This document shows, in pieces, positions 1 to 7,929 of a stretch of DNA of 64,000 nucleotides. The notes under the pieces were generated by a model. The model was not told where the DNA came from and made no database searches. It was given only the letters and a program-made list of their open reading frames with translations. Within the stretch, counting starts at the first letter, position 1, and the number at the start of each line of letters is the position of its first letter. The position numbers and the translations under genes are program-made. The DNA is taken from the NCBI GenBank assembly GCA_963781105.1, contig CAWAED010000001.1, forward strand, positions 124,001 through 188,000. The letters run 5' to 3'. The DNA is from Palsa-295 sp963781105 (GTDB lineage: Bacteria; Acidobacteriota; Terriglobia; Acidiferrales; UBA7541).

Positions 1-2
1 CC

Positions 3-740
3 GCCGATTTTACGGTGGGACCTGCGGCCAGCCCGGGGCCTCCTCCCGAAGGCGAGCTCATAGCCGCGATGGATGGTCCGCTGGGCGGCCTTACAGCTGC
101 GCAGGTGACGTCCATCATCAACAACGCAGTCGCCACCGCCAATCAAACGCGCGCGCAAATCCGCCTGCCGATCGGGGTTCGCGCCAAGATGGTGATTGCG
201 GTAAGCGATCTGGACGGCACGCTGATCGGCCTTTACCGCATGACGGACGCGACCGTCTTCAGCATTGACGTGGCGGCCAGCAAAGCCCGCAATGTGATTT
301 ATTTCAGCGGGGCGACGCGCCAGCCCATAGATCTGAATGAGGTGCCGATGGGAACAGCCGTCACGAACCGTACAATCGGATTTGGCGCGCAGCCTTTCTT
401 TCCATCCGGAATCGACGCTACTCCGCCGGGCCCGTTCTTTAATTTGTATATGCAGGACGTGGCAAACGCTTGCACGCAAGGGTTTCAGGTTCCGAGCGCG
501 GGGTGGCCGAAATTCAATCAGAGTGGGATCGTGTTTTTTCCAGGTTCAGAACCGCTGTATGTGAATGGCGTGCTGGTCGGCGGGCTGGGCGTCAGCGGGG
601 ACGGCGTGGATCAGGATGATTACGTCACGTCCGGCGGCGGCGTGGGATTCGAAGCTCCGGATGCGATTCGCGCGGACCAGATCGTGATTAACGGAGTGCG
701 GCTTCCGTATTTGAAGTTTCCGCGAAATCCGACGCAGTAG
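3..740 (+). CDS. HbpS/GlcG-like heme-binding domain protein, 5'-truncated by the window edge
   Basis: The reading frame is open to the left edge: codons before the first GTG at 15 stay in frame, so the true start lies outside the window. The visible part has a Pro/Gly-rich linker followed by a segment beginning with LTAAQVTSIINNAVATA, then a conserved run with ISDxDG-like VAVSDLDGTLIGLYRM and an AxSKARN segment. These features are typical of the GlcG/HbpS family, which binds haem or cofactors and is often secreted. The C-terminal half is longer than in a minimal HbpS domain and carries a Gly-rich GGLGVSGDGVDQDD segment. Function is inferred from fold only; the missing N-terminus may hold a signal peptide or another domain. 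It converges on the transhydrogenase gene across a hairpin-rich repeat. Confidence 0.7.
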   Translation, partial: ADFTVGPAASPGPPPEGELIAAMDGPLGGLTAAQVTSIINNAVATANQTRAQIRLPIGVRAKMVIAVSDLDGTLIGLYRMTDATVFSIDVAASKARNVIYFSGATRQPIDLNEVPMGTAVTNRTIGFGAQPFFPSGIDATPPGPFFNLYMQDVANACTQGFQVPSAGWPKFNQSGIVFFPGSEPLYVNGVLVGGLGVSGDGVDQDDYVTSGGGVGFEAPDAIRADQIVINGVRLPYLKFPRNPTQ

Positions 741-771
741 AAATTCGCCGCGCTGAAAAACATTGAGGGAT

Positions 772-848
772 TTTGTAGCGGCGGTCTTTAGACCGCCATC
801 GTTCGACGCCGCAACATTGGTGGGCGCACTAAAGTGCGCCGCTACAAA
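772..848. repeat. 77-bp nested-hairpin intergenic repeat, possible bidirectional terminator
   Basis: The outer ends are inverted (TTTGTAGCGGCG and CGCCGCTACAAA). Inside lie two perfect stem-loops, GGCGGTCTTTAGACCGCC at 780-797 and GGCGCACTAAAGTGCGCC at 823-840. The element sits between two convergent genes, so transcription termination is a natural role. The terminal-repeat design also fits a small mobile REP/MITE-like unit. No second copy is evident in this window. Confidence 0.7.
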
Positions 849-868
849 TGCATACCCTAGCTTGCGCC

Positions 869-2275
869 CTATCCTTCTCTGAGTTTGTGACCGGAAAGAT
901 TTCCCAATCCATCGTACGCGGCGTATTTATACATTTCGGAAAGGGTAGGGTAATTGAAGACAAACTCGATGAACACATCGATCGTCATGCCGGACTCCAG
1001 CGCCATCATTCCCAGATGAATCAGCTCGGTGGCGCTTTCGCCGATGATCTGCACGCCGAGCAGGCGGCGGTCGGACTTCGCGAAAATCAGCTTCAACATT
1101 CCGTTGATATCGCCAACGATTTGCCCGCGGACGTTATTCGCGTAACGAGCGCGGCCCACGGCGTAATCAATTCCCTTCTCCTTGCAGGTCTCTTCGGATT
1201 CACCAACGGCGGAAATCTCGGGAATCGTGTAAATTCCCATGGGCAGCATGGAAGCGAGGCGCTGTTTGTATTGAAACCCAAAGGCATGGCAAATGGCCAC
1301 GCGCGCCTGCTCCATCGACGTGGAAGCGAGCGCGGGGAATCCGATTACGTCTCCCGCCGCATAGATTCCCCGCGCAGCCGTGCGATAGTTTTCGTTTACC
1401 TCGATGTAGCCACGTTTGTTCAGGGTTACCCCAGCCTTTTCGAGCCGCAGTTTTTCGATTGCGCCGCGGCGGCCGGCGGCGAACAAGGCTGCTTCAGCTT
1501 CAATCGCCTTGCCGGACTGCAGCGTGATGCGCACGCCAGTTCTGGTGCGTTCAATCTTCTCGGTGCGCTCGCTTAAGAAAAAGCGTACGCCGAGATTTTC
1601 CAGCCTTTCGCTGAGGCATGCTGAAATTTCGGCGTCCAGAAACGGCAGTAGGCGATCGCGGCCGTCCACCAGCGACACTTCAACTCCCAGCGCGGTAAAG
1701 ATGGAGGCATACTCGCATCCAATCACGCCGCCGCCGACCACCGCAAACGTGCGCGGAATCGCATCCATTTGCAAAACGGAGTCAGAATCGAAGATAACCT
1801 CGTCATCAAACGGAATTTCGGGTGCGCGAAATGGAACCGAGCCGGTGGCGATGAGTATGGCTTCCCCGCGCAGCAGCAAGGTCTGACCCGGTTCCGTAGC
1901 GACGGACACCGTGCTGGCATCTTCAAACGCAGCCAGACCCCGCACGAGATCGATGTCGTGGACTGCAAGATTTTCGCCCACCTTTTCGCGCTCCGTTTCA
2001 ACGAGCACGTCGGTGCGGTGCATAAAATTTTTGACGGTGAGGCCCTCTTTCAGCGAATAGTCGACTCCGTACAACCCACGCTGGCGAATGCCTGAAAAAT
2101 AGAGGGCGGATTCGCGGAGAATTTTGCTGGGGATCGTTCCGGTGTTGACACACGCGCCTCCCACCGTATTTCCACATTCGATCAGAGCGACGCGCTTGCC
2201 GAAGTATGCCGCCTGAGCAGCGCCTTTTTCACCCGCCGGGCCGGAGCCGATCACGATCAGGTCATAGTTTTGCAC
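869..2275 (-). CDS. sthA: Soluble pyridine nucleotide transhydrogenase (SthA-like flavoprotein)
   Basis: A flavoprotein of the pyridine nucleotide-disulfide oxidoreductase family, predicted to move hydride between NADPH and NAD+ in the cytoplasm. The N-terminus carries the FAD-binding GSGPAGEKGA motif. The usual active-site pair is reduced to one cysteine (C42), with Thr at the second position in CVNTGTIPSK, as is typical of SthA rather than lipoamide dehydrogenase. A second nucleotide-binding motif, VVGGGVIGCEYAS, sits mid-protein, and the C-terminus FNYPTLSEMYKYAAYDGL matches SthA. I chose the GTG at 2275 (468 aa) because an AGGAGG lies five bases upstream and the FAD motif follows at once; a longer frame to 2320 has no such signal. 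It lies 78 bp downstream of the cytochrome gene on the same strand. Confidence 0.9.
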   Translation of the reverse strand: MQNYDLIVIGSGPAGEKGAAQAAYFGKRVALIECGNTVGGACVNTGTIPSKILRESALYFSGIRQRGLYGVDYSLKEGLTVKNFMHRTDVLVETEREKVGENLAVHDIDLVRGLAAFEDASTVSVATEPGQTLLLRGEAILIATGSVPFRAPEIPFDDEVIFDSDSVLQMDAIPRTFAVVGGGVIGCEYASIFTALGVEVSLVDGRDRLLPFLDAEISACLSERLENLGVRFFLSERTEKIERTRTGVRITLQSGKAIEAEAALFAAGRRGAIEKLRLEKAGVTLNKRGYIEVNENYRTAARGIYAAGDVIGFPALASTSMEQARVAICHAFGFQYKQRLASMLPMGIYTIPEISAVGESEETCKEKGIDYAVGRARYANNVRGQIVGDINGMLKLIFAKSDRRLLGVQIIGESATELIHLGMMALESGMTIDVFIEFVFNYPTLSEMYKYAAYDGLGNLSGHKLREG

Positions 2276-2353
2276 GCAAGCCTCCTCTGCTGCCAGCGCG
2301 CCGGTTCGACAATTTCTCACGGCTCACGAGAATCGTTTGCACGGCGTACGAGT

Positions 2354-3745
2354 CTAGCGCAGTAGGGCGTTCACCGCGCGCATCTTCCCGGCGAACCGCG
2401 CCGGATCATATGCGGAAGGATCCTGAAGGTCCTGGAAGAGCGCGCTGATGGCCGTGCGAATTTCCGCGGAGTTTTCCAGTTTCACATTGCGCTGGTACGC
2501 CACGAATAGCGACTGGATGGCCATGGCCGCCTGGGCCGCCGCGTGTTCACCCTGCGCGGAGATATTATCCGCATCGCCTAGGATCTTGCGCAGCAGTTGC
2601 AGCGTGGACGCAGGATCGTTCGGCAAGGACTTGATCTTTGAAGAGAGAGCGCTCACCTCATGCGCGCAACTAGTCGCGGAAGCAGCTACGGCATCGCGGT
2701 CCGGGCTCAACTGGCTCATCAGTTGCGAGAGCTTGCCGAGATCGGAATCCAGCTTGGTCGCGCTGTCGCCATCCGCCTGGACAGTCACTTCGTGGAAAAT
2801 TGTATAGCGCGAAGGATTCCACGGCGGATCGCCGGGGCGACGTCCGGGATACCCACGCGCCTGCCGCCAGCTATTTTCGGGCGTGGTGAGGCTGTGATGG
2901 CACGCGTAACATTGCAATTCGGAGAATTCGGGCCAGAACTTTCCGTGCGCGCGAGAGGCCAGGCGCAGAAGCGACTGCTGAAGTTGCACGGCCTGGCCGG
3001 TGGAAAGTTCGCGAACTTCGTACCACGGATCGCTATTTTCCGGCTCGCCCGGTTCCCCGGGCTCTTTCCAGTGGCGCGGCATCACTGCGGAAAAGGAATC
3101 AAGCTCGAAATAAAGGTCGGGATGGCCCGCGGCGATCATTTCGTGGTCCACTGATTTTTCGTCGTTGCCGAGGTGGCAACTCAGGCATTTCTCAGTGCGT
3201 TTGGTGAGGTCGCGCGTGTCATACATCCCCAGCGCGAGTGATTTCTCATGCGTCCAGTCACGCTCAGTGTGCGGCCCCAGCCACGCAGCAGCGGGGCCAT
3301 GGCAGTTCTCGCAACTCACTCCTTCGCTGAGGTCGAACGTGCGCGCGCGGTCTGTGGCTGGCACATTCAGCGCATGACAGGCAAGGCACTTCGGCGCGCT
3401 TTCTGCTTTGCCGATGCCGAGAATCGTGGCCATTCGTTCGCCGATATCGCCTTGCAACGAAGCGTAGGCTTTGGAATGTTTATCCTTCACGATCCAGATG
3501 CTGTACTCGTTCTGCAGCACGCGATTGTCTGAGCGCGGAGTGACGCTGCCGTGGCAGGTAGTGGATGCGCAAGAACCTGGTCCGGTGTATCGCTGCGGCT
3601 CGCTCGCTTGAGCGATCGCCGCGTAACCAGGCAGCACTAAGCTCTGCGAATAAGCGATCGAGCAGGAGCCGATAGTAGCCACTAAGAAAAACGCCGCGAC
3701 GATGCGCGAGGGTGCGGAACGCTGAAGTTGGGCGGCGGACTTCAT
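2354..3745 (-). CDS. Secreted multihaem cytochrome c (C554-like, about five haems)
   Basis: A 463-residue exported protein. The N-terminus has a basic start and hydrophobic stretch ending near AYS, consistent with Sec export. It has four canonical CXXCH haem sites (CLACH, CENCH, CLSCH, CYACH) and one expanded site near residue 59, CASTTCH (CX4CH), a variant known in the cytochrome c554 family. The C-terminal third is helical and lacks cysteines. It is predicted to be a periplasmic or surface electron carrier. It is divergent from the NuoEF-type operon across a 271-bp gap holding a palindrome, which suggests joint control and a shared electron-transfer path. Its redox partner is not shown by sequence. 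Confidence 0.85.
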   Translation of the reverse strand: MKSAAQLQRSAPSRIVAAFFLVATIGSCSIAYSQSLVLPGYAAIAQASEPQRYTGPGSCASTTCHGSVTPRSDNRVLQNEYSIWIVKDKHSKAYASLQGDIGERMATILGIGKAESAPKCLACHALNVPATDRARTFDLSEGVSCENCHGPAAAWLGPHTERDWTHEKSLALGMYDTRDLTKRTEKCLSCHLGNDEKSVDHEMIAAGHPDLYFELDSFSAVMPRHWKEPGEPGEPENSDPWYEVRELSTGQAVQLQQSLLRLASRAHGKFWPEFSELQCYACHHSLTTPENSWRQARGYPGRRPGDPPWNPSRYTIFHEVTVQADGDSATKLDSDLGKLSQLMSQLSPDRDAVAASATSCAHEVSALSSKIKSLPNDPASTLQLLRKILGDADNISAQGEHAAAQAAMAIQSLFVAYQRNVKLENSAEIRTAISALFQDLQDPSAYDPARFAGKMRAVNALLR

Positions 3746-3829
3746 TTCCTTTTCACTTTGGCAGCGCCGGGCAACACGTTTACAGAACCGGCGGCATCGA
3801 TTGAAAAATATTGAGAAACTGTCTGCTTG

Positions 3830-3844
3830 TACTATCGGATAGTA
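3830..3844. promoter_or_regulatory. Perfect palindrome in the divergent redox promoter region
   Basis: TACTATCGGATAGTA is a perfect 7-1-7 inverted repeat in the 271-bp gap between two divergent redox genes. It lies 85 bp upstream of the cytochrome start and about 170 bp upstream of the NuoEF start. Its size suits a dimeric winged-helix regulator; an Rrf2-type regulator is one possibility by analogy only. No -35/-10 pair was confidently assigned. Confidence 0.45.
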
Positions 3845-4016
3845 TCGAAGTCAATCAAATCCAGCCTGAATACTTGAGAACGATTCGCGCAAGAATAACG
3901 GCGGCATAGCTTCCGCGCCTAGCGCGTGCTAATGTCCCCTTACGCAACAGCGCTCAAGACTGACAGTTGTTTTCGGAGCTGGGAATGAATAATCTCCCCG
4001 GTGAGGAAGTCTCCCC

Positions 4017-5726
4017 TTGATTTTCAATGAGCTGAGGGATATCCAACGCCAGTACGGTTATTTGCCCGCTGACCAGCTGCGCGCGCTCGCCAAGAAAATT
4101 GACGTGCCGTTGTATCGCCTGCATGGGGTGGCCAGTTTTTATCCTCATTTTCATCTGACGCCGCCTCCGAAAGCGGATGTGCGCGTTTGCCAGGATATGT
4201 CTTGCCATCTTCGCGGCGCTCGGGAGTTTTGCGCGGGGCTGGATGAAGCGTGCCGGCAAGCCGGATTTGCCGACGCAAAAGTCAGCGGAGTTTCCTGCCT
4301 GGGGCGGTGCAATGAGGCTCCGGCAGTTGCTATCAACGAACATATATACACTGGCCTTTCACAAAACCAGGTTACGGCGATTGTGGGCGACGTTCTGGGG
4401 GGACGTCCATTGCCGGAACTTGCGCAATCGCATCGTCGCGCGCACTGCGCATCCGATCCCTATGGCGAAGAGGAACAGTACCAGGCGGTGAGGCGGCTCG
4501 CGCAGTCGCGGGACTGGGCTGGAACTTTTGAGATGTTGAAATCCTCGGGCCTTCGCGGGTTGGGCGGCGCGGGTTTTCCGACCGAATCAAAATGGCAGTT
4601 GGTGCGCCAGGCGGCGGGTCCCGAAAAGTTTATCGTCTGCAACGCCGATGAAAGCGAGCCCGGCACCTTCAAGGACCGCTTCATCATGACGCATCTGCCT
4701 CACCTCGTCGTCGAAGGAATGATTCTTGCGGGCCTGCTGACCGGAGCGCGGCACGGCATCCTCTACATCCGCCACGAATACGAAGAGCAAGAGAAAATCC
4801 TGCACGATGAGATTCGCCGGTGCCGGCGCGATGGTCTGCTGGGGCCGCGGGTGCTCGGCACGGAGTTCGCGTTTGAACTGGAAGTTTTTGTCAGTCCAGG
4901 CGGCTATATCTGCGGCGAAGAAACGGCGCTGCTCGAGGCGATCGAAGGTAAGCGAGCGGAACCGCGCAATAAGCCGCCGTTCCCTGTTCAGCAGGGCCTG
5001 TGGAACAAGCCGACAGTTATCAATAACGTCGAGACCTTTGCAAATGTGCCGATCATTCTGATTCGAGGAGTGGATTGGTACAAATCGCAGGGCGTGAACG
5101 GCGCGGCGGGATTGAAATTCATTGGCGTGAGCGGCGACGTGGTGCACCCGGGAGTTTACGAAGTGCCGATGGGCACGCCGGTCTCCGATTTGATTTTCAA
5201 ATTCGGCGGCGGCATTGCAGATGGAAAGAAACTGAAGGCGTTTGCTCCGTCGGGACCTTCTTCGGGGTATCTGCCTGCCTCCATGGCGGACGTTCATCTC
5301 GATTTCAAATCGTTGGCGGACGCGGGCTCGATGCTCGGTTCGGGTGCGCTGGTCGTCTGCGCGGACGATCGCTGCATGCTGGACATGGCGCTGAACTCCA
5401 CGCAATTCTTCCGAAACGAATCCTGCGGAAAGTGCGTCCCTTGCCGCGTGGGCTCGCAGAAGCTGGTGGAGATGCTCACGGGCTGGACGGAAGGCGGTGG
5501 CTCGCCATCAGACTTGCAGCTGATCGACGAGCTTGCGGCAACACTGCGACAGACTTCGATTTGCGGACTCGGCCAAGTGGTGCCCGCGCCGATCGCCTCC
5601 GTCCTGAAACATTTCCGCGAAGAAGTAGAGTCGCACATTGTGCGGCACGAATGTCCCGCTGAAGTTTGCCCCTGCGAAAAAATTGTGAGCGATATCTATA
5701 GGCCCGGCGTGAGACCACCGGCATGA
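4017..5726 (+). CDS. NuoE-NuoF fusion: NAD(P)H-oxidising flavin/Fe-S subunit
   Basis: A 569-aa fusion of the two NADH-input modules of complex I, as in HoxF-type or formate dehydrogenase diaphorase subunits. Residues 1-130 are NuoE-like (thioredoxin fold) with [2Fe-2S] ligands C58, C63, C94 and C98. Residues about 150-540 are NuoF-like, with the FMN/NAD loop GLGGAGFPTESKW (181-193), NADESEPGTFKDR (209-221), and [4Fe-4S] ligands C470, C473, C476 and C516. The tail has extra cysteines (C546, C551, C553). The start is TTG at 4017: an in-frame stop lies at 4002-4004 and GAGGAAG sits 7-8 bases upstream. It overlaps the next gene by four bases (ATGA), so the two are translationally coupled. Predicted role: cytoplasmic NAD(P)H oxidation feeding the next subunit. 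No other complex I genes are nearby. Confidence 0.92.
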   Translation: MIFNELRDIQRQYGYLPADQLRALAKKIDVPLYRLHGVASFYPHFHLTPPPKADVRVCQDMSCHLRGAREFCAGLDEACRQAGFADAKVSGVSCLGRCNEAPAVAINEHIYTGLSQNQVTAIVGDVLGGRPLPELAQSHRRAHCASDPYGEEEQYQAVRRLAQSRDWAGTFEMLKSSGLRGLGGAGFPTESKWQLVRQAAGPEKFIVCNADESEPGTFKDRFIMTHLPHLVVEGMILAGLLTGARHGILYIRHEYEEQEKILHDEIRRCRRDGLLGPRVLGTEFAFELEVFVSPGGYICGEETALLEAIEGKRAEPRNKPPFPVQQGLWNKPTVINNVETFANVPIILIRGVDWYKSQGVNGAAGLKFIGVSGDVVHPGVYEVPMGTPVSDLIFKFGGGIADGKKLKAFAPSGPSSGYLPASMADVHLDFKSLADAGSMLGSGALVVCADDRCMLDMALNSTQFFRNESCGKCVPCRVGSQKLVEMLTGWTEGGGSPSDLQLIDELAATLRQTSICGLGQVVPAPIASVLKHFREEVESHIVRHECPAEVCPCEKIVSDIYRPGVRPPA

Positions 5727-7894
5727 GCGCGAGCCAGCTGGTCGAACTCACGATCGACGGGCGAAAGGTTTCCGTGCCAGCGGGAACCACCATATTTGAC
5801 GCGGCGCGGGCAAACAACATCCCAATCCCCACCTTATGCAACCAGCAAAACGAGAGCCCTGTCGGCGTGTGCCGCGTTTGTGTGGTGGACGTAGGCGCCC
5901 GGGTATATGCGGCGTCGTGTATTCGGCCCGTGGAACCGGGCATGGTGGTGAACACTGCTTCCGACGGCGTGAAACGGGCGCGGCATACGCTCGTTGAACT
6001 CTTGATGTCCGACCACGTCAGTCCCTGCGCTCGCGAACGGCAATCCGGTGATTGCGAATTGGAAGCGCTCGCCAAGCACGAAAACATTACTCAGGCACGC
6101 TATGCGCCGCGCGCCACACGGCGCGGACCGGACAATTCTTCGATGAGCATTGCCGTGGATTTCGACGCGTGCATTTTGTGCGACCGCTGCGTCCGCGGCT
6201 GCAACGACATTCGCGAGAATTTCGTTCTGGGGCGGATGGGCAAAGGCGCGTCCACGGGAATCGCTTTTGATAATGACGAGCCGATGGGCGAATCCTCCTG
6301 CGTATCGTGCGGCGAGTGCATGGTCTCTTGTCCAACGGGAGCGCTCACGAATCGCCTGGTTACGCAGACTGACATTGCCGTAACGCCGGACTCCGAGCCG
6401 GTGCCGCTTCACGAACTGCAAGAGCTTCCCTTCTTCGGCGGAGTTTCGGGAACATTTTTGAGCTTGAATCGCAACGCGGTGGTCCGGCGGCATTTCAAAC
6501 CCGGCGAAATAATTTGCCGCGAAGGCGAGTACGGCTCCACGGCGTTTTATCTTCTGGAGGGTCAGGCGAGGGTTTCCATCGCCAGCCCCATCGCGCACGT
6601 GAAGACGAAAGGCGCGGTTCGCAAGTTTCTTGGCAAACTTTCCAGCCGCCTGACGCAGCGACAGAACGACCAGCGCGAAGAGGAAACAGCGCAGCACTGG
6701 ATTCACATCGATGCGCCGATGGATTTGAACTACGACAATCCCGTCGCCATGCTCGGACCCGGCGACCTCTTCGGCGAAATGACCTGTATGAGCCTGTATC
6801 CGCGCTCGGCGACGATCCGCGCCGAAACCGAGTGCACGGCGCTCGAGATGCTGCGCAATGTGCTGGACATTATGCAACGCAACAAAACGTTTCGCGCGAA
6901 GTTGGACCAATCGTATCGCCAGCGCGCTCTCGACAGCCATTTGCGCGCGGTACCTGTGTTCGCAGAATTGACGGATGAATTTATCGAAGGCCTGCGCGAA
7001 AAGGTTGAACTGCTGCGTTTTACGCCGGGACAGGTGATTTGCCGCCAGGGAGAAGCCGCGGACAGCTTTTACCTGGTGCGCATCGGATTCGTGAAAGTGT
7101 CGCAAACGCATCCGGGCGGCGAAATGGTTCTGGCTTATCTTTCACGCGGCGAGTACTTCGGCGAGACGGGATTACTGGAACACACCATGCGCACCGCAAC
7201 GTGCACGGCCCTCGATCACGTGGAGGTCGTACGCATCAGCGCGGAAGATTTCGCCAGCATGACAGAGCAATTCCCCGGAGTGCGCCGCAAGCTCGAAGAA
7301 GTTGGGCACGAACGAGTAAAGATGAACGAAGAAACGCTGGCGGTGATCAACAGCACGCCGCTGGACAGTTTTTTGAAACAAGGCTTGATGGAAGCGCAGA
7401 GCTTGTTGCTGCTCGACTTGAATTCCTGCACGCGTTGCGATGCCTGCGTCACGGCCTGCGCCGATGCGCACGATGGAGTGACGCGCCTGGTGCGCGAAGG
7501 ACTGCGTTTCGATCATTATCTCGTGGCCACGTCATGCCGCCAGTGTCTGGACCCGTTGTGCATGGTGGGATGCCCGGTGGGTTCGATCCGGCGCCGCAAT
7601 TCGCTGGAAGTCATCATTGAGGATTGGTGCATTGGCTGCGGCCTGTGTGCCGATAATTGTCCCTACGGCAACATCAATATGCACCCGTTCAACGTGTTCA
7701 CGGACGTGCCGGGAATGCCGGGAATGAAAAAAGCGATGGTCAAACAGAAAGCAACCTCCTGCGATCTTTGCTCGGAATTTGCGGAGCCTAGTTGCGTGTA
7801 TGCGTGCCCGCATGACGCCGCGCATCGCGTGAACCCGCGGGCCTTTTTCGCGAACTTGCTGAAGCAAACGACGGCCAAGACGCCGGAAAGTTAG
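5723..7894 (+). CDS. Multi-cluster Fe-S protein with two cyclic-nucleotide-binding domains
   Basis: A 723-aa fusion. Residues 1-80 form a [2Fe-2S] domain (C39, C50, C53, C66). Next is a degenerate NuoG-type His-Cys segment (H98, C102, C111), then two [4Fe-4S] quartets (C150/153/156/160 and C193/196/199/203). Two CRP-like cNMP domains follow, about 242-390 and 412-525, each with a phosphate-binding cassette retaining Gly-Glu and Arg (FGEM...PRSATIRA; FGETGLL...RTATCTA). The first has a charged insertion at about 287-337. The C-terminus (565-700) is a DmsB/NrfC-like module with four [4Fe-4S] quartets (569/572/575/579, 605/608/613/617, 636/639/642/646, 680/683/691/695). There are no membrane segments. 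It should accept electrons from the NuoEF partner and pass them to the membrane subunit downstream. That cyclic nucleotides gate this flow is inference. Confidence 0.9.
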   Translation: MSASQLVELTIDGRKVSVPAGTTIFDAARANNIPIPTLCNQQNESPVGVCRVCVVDVGARVYAASCIRPVEPGMVVNTASDGVKRARHTLVELLMSDHVSPCARERQSGDCELEALAKHENITQARYAPRATRRGPDNSSMSIAVDFDACILCDRCVRGCNDIRENFVLGRMGKGASTGIAFDNDEPMGESSCVSCGECMVSCPTGALTNRLVTQTDIAVTPDSEPVPLHELQELPFFGGVSGTFLSLNRNAVVRRHFKPGEIICREGEYGSTAFYLLEGQARVSIASPIAHVKTKGAVRKFLGKLSSRLTQRQNDQREEETAQHWIHIDAPMDLNYDNPVAMLGPGDLFGEMTCMSLYPRSATIRAETECTALEMLRNVLDIMQRNKTFRAKLDQSYRQRALDSHLRAVPVFAELTDEFIEGLREKVELLRFTPGQVICRQGEAADSFYLVRIGFVKVSQTHPGGEMVLAYLSRGEYFGETGLLEHTMRTATCTALDHVEVVRISAEDFASMTEQFPGVRRKLEEVGHERVKMNEETLAVINSTPLDSFLKQGLMEAQSLLLLDLNSCTRCDACVTACADAHDGVTRLVREGLRFDHYLVATSCRQCLDPLCMVGCPVGSIRRRNSLEVIIEDWCIGCGLCADNCPYGNINMHPFNVFTDVPGMPGMKKAMVKQKATSCDLCSEFAEPSCVYACPHDAAHRVNPRAFFANLLKQTTAKTPES

Positions 7895-7929
7895 CGATTT
7901 TGCATTGCAGCACCCGAGTTTGAGACGAA

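Noticed and set aside
869..2320. Longer N-terminus for the transhydrogenase (start at 2320)
   Set aside because: The AGGAGG five bases before the GTG at 2275 and the immediate FAD motif favour the shorter protein.
4587..5405. Long open frame antisense to the NuoEF fusion gene
   Set aside because: It is His/Arg-rich, has no signal or family features, and mirrors codon bias of the strongly supported sense gene.
5834..7111. 425-codon open frame antisense to the Fe-S/cNMP gene
   Set aside because: The sense strand has all cluster and cNMP motifs in order; the antisense product has none and an atypical composition.
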